In this document: positions 1-5,018 of the stretch, in pieces
Position numbering within the stretch: position 1 is the stretch's first letter
How the letters are laid out: each line of letters opens with the position of its first letter
Assembly: GCA_022545625.1 (NCBI GenBank)
Contig: JACZQS010000207.1
Span: 1-5,018, forward strand
DNA: 5,018 nt
Direction of reading: 5' to 3'
Origin: Pseudomonadota bacterium
GTDB lineage: Bacteria > Pseudomonadota > Gammaproteobacteria > GCA-001735895
Notes under the pieces: generated by a model
The model's database searches: none
Told to the model about the DNA's origin: nothing
Seen by the model: only the letters and a program-made list of their open reading frames with translations
Translations under genes and position numbers: made by a program

Positions 1-279
1 GTCGAAAATTTCTTTCCAATCGCGGGTATTTTTGGTCAGCTCCTGGTCGAAAAACCCCCAGGGGTTATCCGTTGTTCGTGAAATCTCCCGTTTGACCTTG
101 GTGGGTTGTGCAAAGAACAGGCTCATTTCGTTTTGTAGTGCAGCGATCACCCCAGGCTCTAAGCCGTGGTTGACCACCTGGAAGAAACCCCATTCCCGGC
201 AGGCATCATTCACAGCGGCCTGGGTTTTGCGATTACCGAGCTCGGCAATGTCGATAACCGGTATTTGAGACGGTTTCAT
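1..279 (-). CDS. 2-oxoglutarate/Fe(II)-dependent oxygenase, isopenicillin N synthase type, N-terminal part
   Basis: This is the first 93 codons of a gene that runs leftward off the window; the ATG is the complement of 277-279 and the frame is open to base 1. The protein begins MKPSQIPVIDIAEL and continues with A26-C27-R28-E29-W30-G31-F32-F33-Q34-V35-V36-N37-H38-G39, the hallmark of the DIOX_N domain that precedes the catalytic barrel in isopenicillin N synthase, ACC oxidase and flavanone hydroxylase relatives. Further on, L54-F55-F56, P59 and K63-R64 match the usual 'LF.lP...K' helix, and N72-P73-W74-G75-F76 matches the following 'G.f' strand. Family members use 2-oxoglutarate, O2 and iron to hydroxylate or otherwise oxidise a small molecule. 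The catalytic HxD...H triad and the RxS motif lie outside the window, so neither activity nor substrate can be judged. An AGGA (complement of 291-294) lies 11 bases before the start, a weak and rather distant ribosome site. The gene is divergent from the kinase/transporter genes. Confidence 0.88.
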   Translation of the reverse strand, partial: MKPSQIPVIDIAELGNRKTQAAVNDACREWGFFQVVNHGLEPGVIAALQNEMSLFFAQPTKVKREISRTTDNPWGFFDQELTKNTRDWKEIFD

Positions 280-514
280 GGTCGACGATATCCTGATACG
301 GAGACTGTGTATGCAGTATAAATGACATATTGCCTTTCTGAAACGGATTATAAGACGGGTTTCGCTGTCAGGCGCAGCAACCTGTTCGCAGGCGGGATTG
401 AATAAATTCAAGCACCAGGTGTGTGGGTGACACTTGCAGGCAGGGATAGCTGATGATTCTATCGGTGTGGAGGCCTAATATAAGAATGACTAACAATAGA
501 AAAAGGACGGGGAA
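280..514. other. Divergent intergenic region between oxygenase and kinase genes
   Basis: This 235-base stretch must hold the promoters of both outward-facing genes. No convincing coding frame is seen. It contains a candidate promoter for the oxygenase (315-342, complement) and a second perfect TATAAT on the complement at 347-352 with no good -35 partner. An AT-rich TAATATAAG (476-484) could be the -10 of the kinase, but it lacks a recognisable -35. A dyad GATAG-N9-CTATC spans 445-463. A small CCTG-TTCG-CAGG hairpin lies at 381-392. None of these is strong alone. Confidence 0.6.
315..342 (-). promoter_or_regulatory. Candidate sigma70 promoter for the oxygenase gene
   Basis: On the complement, a -35-like TTCAGA (337-342, 4 of 6 bases of TTGACA) and a -10 TATACT (315-320, 5 of 6 bases of TATAAT) are separated by 16 bases. 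Transcription would begin about 30 bases before the oxygenase ATG. This rests only on consensus matching; a second -10-like TATAAT lies just upstream at 347-352. Confidence 0.3.
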
Positions 515-1444
515 ATGAAAGGCAGTTTGCCAGAGGTCCATCGAGTACTGACAAGCATACCAGACTTTAGGGGATTAGCTGCTGACAGTTACACGACGCA
601 AAGGCTGGGCGGTTTAACCAACCTGGTTTTCAAAATTGATATGGGTAAGGACCGCTACGTACTGCGTATCCCGGGTAAGGGGACCGAGCAATATATCGAC
701 CGATCCGTTGAGATTCACAACGCCAGGGTAGCTGCCCGAGCGGGTGTCTCGGCCGAAGTGATTTATTCCAACACGAAATCCGGTGTCATGCTGACACGCC
801 ATATAGATGACATCGTAACCATGACCCCGGATGAATTCAGCAACAGGGAGAGATCAGCAGCACGCGCGGCTAAGGCATTGAAACAGATGCACAGCTTTCC
901 TGAGGCGTTCCAGTTTCGTTTCGAACTTTTCGCCATGATCGATGAATATCTGAAAGTTCTCGACGAGCGTAAGGCCGAACTGCCCGAGGGGTACTTTGAC
1001 CTGGTCAGGGCTGCTCATCCGGTGCGCGAAGCTTTGCATCGTAATCCAGTCGATCTGGTGCCTTGTCATTGTGACCCCTTGTGTGAGAATTTCCTCGATT
1101 CCGGCGAGCGAATGTGGATCGTAGACTGGGAGTACTCTGGTATGAATGATCCGCTGTGGGACCTGGGAGATCTGTCGGTAGAAGCCGGGTTCACGCCTGA
1201 GCAGGATCTTGAGTTAATCTGGGCTTACTGTGGCGGAGAACCCGGTAGGTCCGAAATCGCACGCATGACCATATATAAAGCCATGTGTGATTTGCTTTGG
1301 ACCCTTTGGGGGTTGATCCAGCATAGTGATGGTAACCAGGCCGAAGATTTTTGGGCTTATTCGATTGAACGCTTCGATCGATGTAAATCGCTGATGACAA
1401 GCGCGGCCTTTGATCAACATGTGAATGACATTGGAATTAAATAG
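515..1444 (+). CDS. Choline/ethanolamine kinase-like phosphotransferase (APH fold)
   Basis: This is a 309-residue cytoplasmic protein of the APH/choline kinase superfamily, a usual length for bacterial members; it transfers ATP phosphate to a small alcohol. The N-lobe shows a glycine-rich loop L31-G32-G33-L34-T35-N36-L37-V38-F39-K40. It is followed by Y48-V49-L50-R51-I52-P53-G54, which resembles the 'VLRI.G' strand of choline kinases, and a helix with E66. The C-lobe has the catalytic Brenner motif H185-C186-D187-P188-L189-C190-E191-N192 (base D187, metal ligand N192). The second metal site follows in I202-V203-D204-W205-E206-Y207-S208-G209, and then D212-P213-x-W215-D216-L217. This pattern fits LicA-type choline kinases better than antibiotic phosphotransferases. 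AGGA at 504-507 lies 7 bases before the ATG, with GGGGA closer still, so the start is well supported. The next gene on the same strand encodes the binding protein of a betaine/choline-type importer, suggesting a choline-like substrate. Ethanolamine or another amino alcohol is also possible. Confidence 0.88.
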   Translation: MKGSLPEVHRVLTSIPDFRGLAADSYTTQRLGGLTNLVFKIDMGKDRYVLRIPGKGTEQYIDRSVEIHNARVAARAGVSAEVIYSNTKSGVMLTRHIDDIVTMTPDEFSNRERSAARAAKALKQMHSFPEAFQFRFELFAMIDEYLKVLDERKAELPEGYFDLVRAAHPVREALHRNPVDLVPCHCDPLCENFLDSGERMWIVDWEYSGMNDPLWDLGDLSVEAGFTPEQDLELIWAYCGGEPGRSEIARMTIYKAMCDLLWTLWGLIQHSDGNQAEDFWAYSIERFDRCKSLMTSAAFDQHVNDIGIK

Positions 1445-1506
1445 ATAACCCAAAGGCAGCCCTATTGTTCGGTCCTGGTGCACCACTCCAAATATATGCC
1501 TGGCTA

Positions 1507-1540
1507 CCGGGATCTCGTCAATTTCCGTTGACATCATCGG
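1507..1540 (+). promoter_or_regulatory. Imperfect dyad overlapping a perfect -35 hexamer upstream of the binding-protein gene
   Basis: The 167-base gap between the kinase and the binding protein contains GTCAA (1517-1521), a six-base spacer and TTGAC (1528-1532). The pairing extends outward as GAT (1511-1513) with ATC (1533-1535) and CCG (1507-1509) with CGG (1538-1540), with small loops between the segments. The right arm is part of TTGACA (1528-1533), the consensus -35. No good -10 follows at 16-18 bases (1550-1560 reads CGAAAAGATGT), so the promoter reading is weak. No T-run follows the dyad, which argues against a terminator for the kinase gene. It could be an operator or an mRNA structure; which one is not decided by sequence. 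Confidence 0.3.
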
Positions 1541-1611
1541 GGAAATTTGCGAAAAGATGTGCACGTACTAAAAAAATAACCGCTGTACGCAACCAATCTA
1601 GAGGAGAAGAC

Positions 1612-2568
1612 ATGAACAATAATTATAGTAACCAACTAATCAAAACCCTGCTTATCGGAATTTTCATGACCCTGACACTACCGGCAATTGCCGCGGTGGA
1701 GTCGAGGGATCCAATAAAACTGACCATTCATGACTGGACCGGCCAGTATTTAACTACCCATATCATGGGAGAGGTGCTGAAAAAGGCTGGATACAACATC
1801 GAATATGTTCAGGCAGATTACATTGCACAATTTGCCGGGCTAGAATCCGGAGACCTGCACATTGCCATGGAAATGTGGGAGACCACGGGTAAACAGGCAA
1901 TGGACGAGTCGCTGAAGACCGGCAAAACCCTGGACCTTGGCGAAACCGGGATGGATGCCAAGGAGGAATGGTGGTATCCGTTGTACATGAAAGAACGCTG
2001 CCCTGGATTGCCCGACTGGAAAGCATTGAACAAATGTGCCAAAGCCTTTTCTACAGCTGAAACAGCGCCGAAGGGACGTTATCTTGGTGGCCCGGTTACC
2101 TGGGCAGGATTTGATGACGAGCGTGTCGAGGCATTGGGACTGAACTTCGAAGTAGTTCACGCAGGTACCGACGCCGCACTTTTCGCGGAACTGGAATCGG
2201 CTGTTCAACGTAAGGCACCTGTATTATTGTGGATTTATGCACCACACTGGGCAGTCGCAAAATATGAAGGTGAGTGGGTCGAGTTCCCCGAATATACCGA
2301 TGACTGTTACGAGGACCCGAGTTGGGGGATGAATCCGAATATGGCTTATGACTGCGGTAAACCCTTCGGCTGGATCAAGAAGGTAGGCTGGAAGGGCGGC
2401 GAAAAGAAATGGCCGGGTGCTTACCAGGCAGTGCGCAATTTCCGCATAGACAATTCAGCGATGAGCCAGATGATCGTCGAAGTTGATCTTGAAGGAAAGT
2501 CGGTGGACGGCACGGTGGCAAAATGGATGGCGGACAACAAATCCACCTGGATGGCCTGGATCCAGTAA
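1612..2568 (+). CDS. Glycine betaine/choline-type ABC transporter periplasmic substrate-binding protein
   Basis: This 318-residue protein belongs to the OpuAC/ProX family, which binds quaternary-ammonium solutes in the periplasm and delivers them to the permease. The start is set by AGGAG at 1602-1606, five bases before the ATG, and by the Sec signal peptide that begins there: K11, hydrophobic 12-24, then A25-I26-A27 with probable cleavage before A28. There is no lipobox cysteine, so it should be a soluble periplasmic protein. The mature chain starts with a strand and D41-W42-T43-G44, typical of the family. Many aromatics could build the cation-pi cage for a trimethylammonium head: W42, W89, W120, W121, Y122, W164, W207, Y209 and W213. 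Four cysteines (C130, C142, C232, C248) could form two disulfides. The C-terminal region with W239-G240, C248-G249-K250-P251 and K266-W267-P268-G269-A270 is also characteristic of proteobacterial members. The ATPase gene follows 95 bases downstream. The ligand (glycine betaine, choline, proline betaine or a sulfonium analogue) cannot be chosen from sequence alone. Confidence 0.92.
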   Translation: MNNNYSNQLIKTLLIGIFMTLTLPAIAAVESRDPIKLTIHDWTGQYLTTHIMGEVLKKAGYNIEYVQADYIAQFAGLESGDLHIAMEMWETTGKQAMDESLKTGKTLDLGETGMDAKEEWWYPLYMKERCPGLPDWKALNKCAKAFSTAETAPKGRYLGGPVTWAGFDDERVEALGLNFEVVHAGTDAALFAELESAVQRKAPVLLWIYAPHWAVAKYEGEWVEFPEYTDDCYEDPSWGMNPNMAYDCGKPFGWIKKVGWKGGEKKWPGAYQAVRNFRIDNSAMSQMIVEVDLEGKSVDGTVAKWMADNKSTWMAWIQ

Positions 2569-2585
2569 AGTTTGATAACAGCGAG

Positions 2586-2625
2586 TGGTGGGCTGGGAAG
2601 CTTAGCCTGGTCTACCAACTTTTTT
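2586..2625 (+). terminator. Weak terminator- or attenuator-like hairpin between binding-protein and ATPase genes
   Basis: TGGT (2586-2589) pairs with ACCA (2614-2617) and GGCT (2591-2594) pairs with AGCC (2604-2607) around a nine-base loop, with a six-base bulge on the 3' side. Two bases after the outer stem comes a run of six T (2620-2625). The stem is interrupted, so complete termination is unlikely. Partial termination or an mRNA-stabilising 3' end would give more binding protein than membrane components, as is common in ABC import operons. Confidence 0.35.
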
Positions 2626-2663
2626 AGTCGGCAATACTCCTGTTTAATCCGTGAGAAGTATAC

Positions 2664-3737
2664 ATGTCACACCCTTCTGCGCCACAAACAACGGATGCTG
2701 ATTCCAAAGATCTAGCGGTCAAATTGAGTTGCAGGCATGTGTGGAAGATATTTGGCAACGATGTAAAATCGCTGTTCGACTCCAATGGCAACGTAGACCA
2801 GGACTCACTCGACAGAGGGGACTATATCAAGGCGGTTTGTGATGCCAGCTTTGATGTCTTCGAAGGCGAAATCTTTGTCATCATGGGTTTGTCAGGTTCG
2901 GGAAAATCCACCTTGTTGCGCTGCATGACCAGACTGATTGAACCCAGTGCAGGTGTAATTCAATTCGACTCGCAAGATTTAATGAAAGTGAGCGAAAAAG
3001 AATTAATCGATCTTCGGCGCCATAAAATGGGGATGGTGTTCCAGCATTTTGCGCTGTTACCCAACCGCACAGTACTCGGTAACGTCGCCCTGCCGCTGGA
3101 GGTCCAAGGCATACCGAAGGCAGTTCGCGAACAGCGCGCGCTGAAAGTAATCAAGCTCGTGGGTCTCGATGATCGCGAGCGGTATTACCCGCGAGAACTC
3201 TCGGGTGGTCAGCAACAGCGAGTGGGTATTGCGCGTTCGTTGGCTGGCGAGCCCGATATCTGGTTTCTCGATGAGCCGTTCTCGGCGCTCGATCCGTTGA
3301 TTCGGCGCGAGATGCAAGATGAGTTTTTGCGTTTGCAAAATGTATTGCGTAAATCTATCGTTTTCATTACCCACGACTTTGAGGAGGCAATCCGGCTCGC
3401 TGATCGAATTGCGATAATGAAAGATGGCGCCATTATTCAGATAGGCACTCCGGAACAACTCGTGCTCAATCCTGCCACCGACTATGTTGAAGAATTCACC
3501 CGGGGTATCCCACGTGCCAAAGTACTGAGCGCCGAAGCCCTGATGCGTGACGTTGGCTCGGACACATTTGCAGGTATCGTACAGGCACGGGTAGCTATCG
3601 ACGCACAGCTAAATAAAATACTAAGTGCCGATCACGGTGCAGTATTTGCCGTGCACAACGAGCAAGGCGAAACTATCGGGGCCCTGCCACGCGAAGTCGT
3701 GGTGGACCTGTTGTCGGCACCGCCAGCTAAAAAATGA
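2664..3737 (+). CDS. proV: Glycine betaine/proline-type ABC transporter ATP-binding protein, with shortened CBS tail
   Basis: This 357-residue cytoplasmic ATPase energises the importer. Every nucleotide-binding motif is intact: Walker A G75-L76-S77-G78-S79-G80-K81-S82-T83, Q-loop Q127, signature L179-S180-G181-G182-Q183-Q184-Q185-R186-V187, Walker B with D203-E204, D-loop S207-A208-L209-D210 and switch H237. The sequence around Walker A (E69-I70-F71-V72-I73-M74-G75) and the stretch I91-E92-P93 are diagnostic of the ProV/OpuAA subfamily. So are residues 26-65, which form the extended N-terminal segment before the core. After about residue 280 the tail carries one CBS-like unit (about 303-350), whereas E. 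coli ProV, about 400 residues, has two. The ATG is preceded by GAGAAG (2653-2658), an acceptable ribosome site. The stop overlaps the permease start (ATGA), so the two proteins are probably translationally coupled. Confidence 0.93.
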   Translation: MSHPSAPQTTDADSKDLAVKLSCRHVWKIFGNDVKSLFDSNGNVDQDSLDRGDYIKAVCDASFDVFEGEIFVIMGLSGSGKSTLLRCMTRLIEPSAGVIQFDSQDLMKVSEKELIDLRRHKMGMVFQHFALLPNRTVLGNVALPLEVQGIPKAVREQRALKVIKLVGLDDRERYYPRELSGGQQQRVGIARSLAGEPDIWFLDEPFSALDPLIRREMQDEFLRLQNVLRKSIVFITHDFEEAIRLADRIAIMKDGAIIQIGTPEQLVLNPATDYVEEFTRGIPRAKVLSAEALMRDVGSDTFAGIVQARVAIDAQLNKILSADHGAVFAVHNEQGETIGALPREVVVDLLSAPPAKK

Positions 3738-5018
3738 CCAACGCCGTGTATACGGCAGCCAGCCCAATGCCTAACCCAGGCAATCGATGGATTGTGCTAT
3801 GGCTGGCCCTGATAGCGGGCACAGTCCTGTTACTGGTCGCTAGAGAGTCGCTACCCTGGGCATTTGAATATCCCCGCGCATGGCAAATACCATTGGCCGG
3901 CTGGATAACCAGGTTCATGAAATGGCTGATAAACGATTTCGATCTCGGCCTGTTTACCTTTAAAGAATTCACTCGATCGATCGCCTGGTTGGTCGAACAA
4001 CCTTACCTGCTTGTCAAGAGCCTGTTGTCCACTGGTTTTCTGAGCGGTGTCGGCAGCTATGCGGTGCAAGTGTTTCCACGCATTTCCTGGGTCGCATTGA
4101 TTGCCGGCGTGATGCTGCTAGGCCACTACGCCCAGGATTGGAAGCTATCGTTGCTGGCTGGAGCCTGCTTCTCTTATCTGGTGGTATTTGGTCAATGGGA
4201 CAGTGCCATGATAACGCTGAGCTCGATTATCATCGCTGTTCCGATCGGCATTGCAGGCGGCGTGATGCTGGGTGTCGTCGGTCACCGCTCAGCCCGTTTT
4301 CGTGCTGTTCTGATACCTGTGCTCGATCTGATGCAAACCGTTCCGGTGTTCGCCTACCTGGTTCCTGTGTTGCTGCTATTTGGCTTTAGTCCGGTGTCGG
4401 CCATGATAGCGACGATTATCTATTCAATGCCACCGATGGTGCGAGTTACGCTGTTGGCGCTTGAACAGGTCAGTGCGGAGGTGGTCGAGGCTGGCTCGAT
4501 GGCAGGTTGCACGCGACGGCAATTAATGTCGAAGGTGCTATTGCCTTCGGCTAAACACTCGCTCATGGTTGGTGTCAACCAGGTGGTAATGCTGTCTTTG
4601 AATATGGTGATCATCGCGTCGATGATAGGCGCCGGGGGACTTGGATTCGATGTGTTAACTGCACTCAGGCGGCTCAAGATTGGTGAGGGTATCGAGGCAG
4701 GTGTGGCCATTACCCTGTTGGCAATTGCGCTCGATCGGATCAGTCAGGCCTATGCCAATCGGCCACCGCCTTTGCATAGCACTGTACCGCAAAGCCTTTG
4801 GGCGCAGCACCCGCATAAAATCCTGTTTGTGAGTATTGTCGGAATTACCTGGATGCTGGGTATCTATTTTCCAATTCTGAATAACTACCCGGAAAGCTGG
4901 CAAATTACCACAGGCTCATTTTGGGGTGACCTGGTGCGCTACATCAATGTCAATTACTTCGACCAACTGGAAAACTTCAAAAATTTCCTGCTGCTCAATA
5001 TCATGATACCGTTCAAAC
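3734..5018 (+). CDS. Glycine betaine/choline-type ABC transporter permease, probable two-domain fusion, 3' end outside window
   Basis: This inner-membrane permease forms the solute channel of the importer. Its ATG overlaps the ATPase stop as ATGA, has no clear ribosome site of its own and is probably translated by coupling. The visible 428 codons hold an N-terminal membrane segment (about 18-36) and an amphipathic linker rich in tryptophan. A ProW-like permease domain follows, with membrane segments near 117-131, 136-153, 157-182, 191-217, 220-241, 276-302 and 320-335. The cytoplasmic EAA loop that docks on the ATPase is at about 248-271 (E252-A253-G254 ... G258, then L270-P271). It is followed by the family's I297-G299-A300-G301-G302-L303-G304 stretch. 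E. coli ProW is about 354 residues, but this frame goes on. A further membrane segment (362-380) and the start of a repeat of residues 46-79 at 385-418 imply a second permease unit beyond the window edge. A start at M12 (3767) is possible but less likely, since the overlap at 3734 is typical of coupled operon genes. Confidence 0.9.
   Translation, partial: MTNAVYTAASPMPNPGNRWIVLWLALIAGTVLLLVARESLPWAFEYPRAWQIPLAGWITRFMKWLINDFDLGLFTFKEFTRSIAWLVEQPYLLVKSLLSTGFLSGVGSYAVQVFPRISWVALIAGVMLLGHYAQDWKLSLLAGACFSYLVVFGQWDSAMITLSSIIIAVPIGIAGGVMLGVVGHRSARFRAVLIPVLDLMQTVPVFAYLVPVLLLFGFSPVSAMIATIIYSMPPMVRVTLLALEQVSAEVVEAGSMAGCTRRQLMSKVLLPSAKHSLMVGVNQVVMLSLNMVIIASMIGAGGLGFDVLTALRRLKIGEGIEAGVAITLLAIALDRISQAYANRPPPLHSTVPQSLWAQHPHKILFVSIVGITWMLGIYFPILNNYPESWQITTGSFWGDLVRYINVNYFDQLENFKNFLLLNIMIPFK

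Noticed and set aside
32..268. Plus-strand open frame of 78 codons at the left edge
   Set aside because: It is antisense to the minus-strand oxygenase, whose translation has an unmistakable DIOX_N domain; the plus-strand product resembles nothing.
381..392. CCTG-TTCG-CAGG mini hairpin
   Set aside because: A four-base stem with a G-C closing pair on the TTCG loop and no T-run or neighbouring structure is not enough to call a terminator or RNA.
515..1444. Reading the phosphotransferase as an aminoglycoside resistance enzyme
   Set aside because: It shares the fold, but the VLRIPG strand and VDWEYSG motif are choline-kinase-like, and there is no resistance or mobile context.
1214..1564. Minus-strand open frame of 116 codons overlapping the kinase end and the following gap
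   Set aside because: It lies mostly antisense to well-supported kinase sequence, has no ribosome site of note and no recognisable domain.
1465..1611. Extension of the binding-protein frame upstream to an ATG at 1465, adding 49 residues
   Set aside because: There is no ribosome site at 1465, the added residues do not resemble the family, and they would bury the clear signal peptide that starts at 1612 behind an AGGAG.
3057..3458. Minus-strand open frame of 133 codons
   Set aside because: It is antisense to the conserved ATPase core with all its motifs; it is a shadow frame.
4138..4389. Plus-strand open frame of 83 codons
   Set aside because: It is out of frame within the permease gene, which has continuous membrane-protein coding across the same bases.

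Overview
The window looks like bacterial chromosomal DNA from a proteobacterium. Evidence for this is the dense, mostly one-directional gene layout, Shine-Dalgarno start sites, a balanced base composition and Gram-negative type ABC importer genes with a periplasmic binding protein. The species cannot be fixed from the sequence. No mobile element, RNA gene or CRISPR array is visible.

Layout from left to right. Positions 1-279 hold the first 93 codons of a minus-strand gene for an isopenicillin-N-synthase-type 2-oxoglutarate/Fe(II) oxygenase, which runs off the left edge. A 235-base divergent intergenic region (280-514) follows. A plus-strand choline-kinase-like phosphotransferase (515-1444) comes next. 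After a 167-base gap carrying a dyad over a TTGACA hexamer come three genes of a glycine betaine/choline-type ABC importer. These are the periplasmic binding protein (1612-2568), a ProV-type ATPase (2664-3737) and a membrane permease (3734 to beyond the right edge). The last two genes overlap by ATGA.

How the genes may work together: the binding protein should capture a quaternary-ammonium compound (glycine betaine, choline or similar) in the periplasm, and the ATPase and permease should carry it inside. The kinase just upstream is of the family that phosphorylates choline or ethanolamine. The cluster could therefore couple uptake to phosphorylation of a choline-like alcohol instead of only storing an osmolyte. 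That link is an inference from position and family.

Two features of the transporter depart from the E. coli ProVWX pattern. The permease shows the start of a second copy of its own N-terminal region after residue 380, so it is probably a two-domain fusion. The ATPase keeps what looks like only one CBS-like unit in its C-terminal tail. I see no wholly new system; the most distinctive points are the kinase-transporter-oxygenase grouping, the duplicated permease and the shortened regulatory tail.
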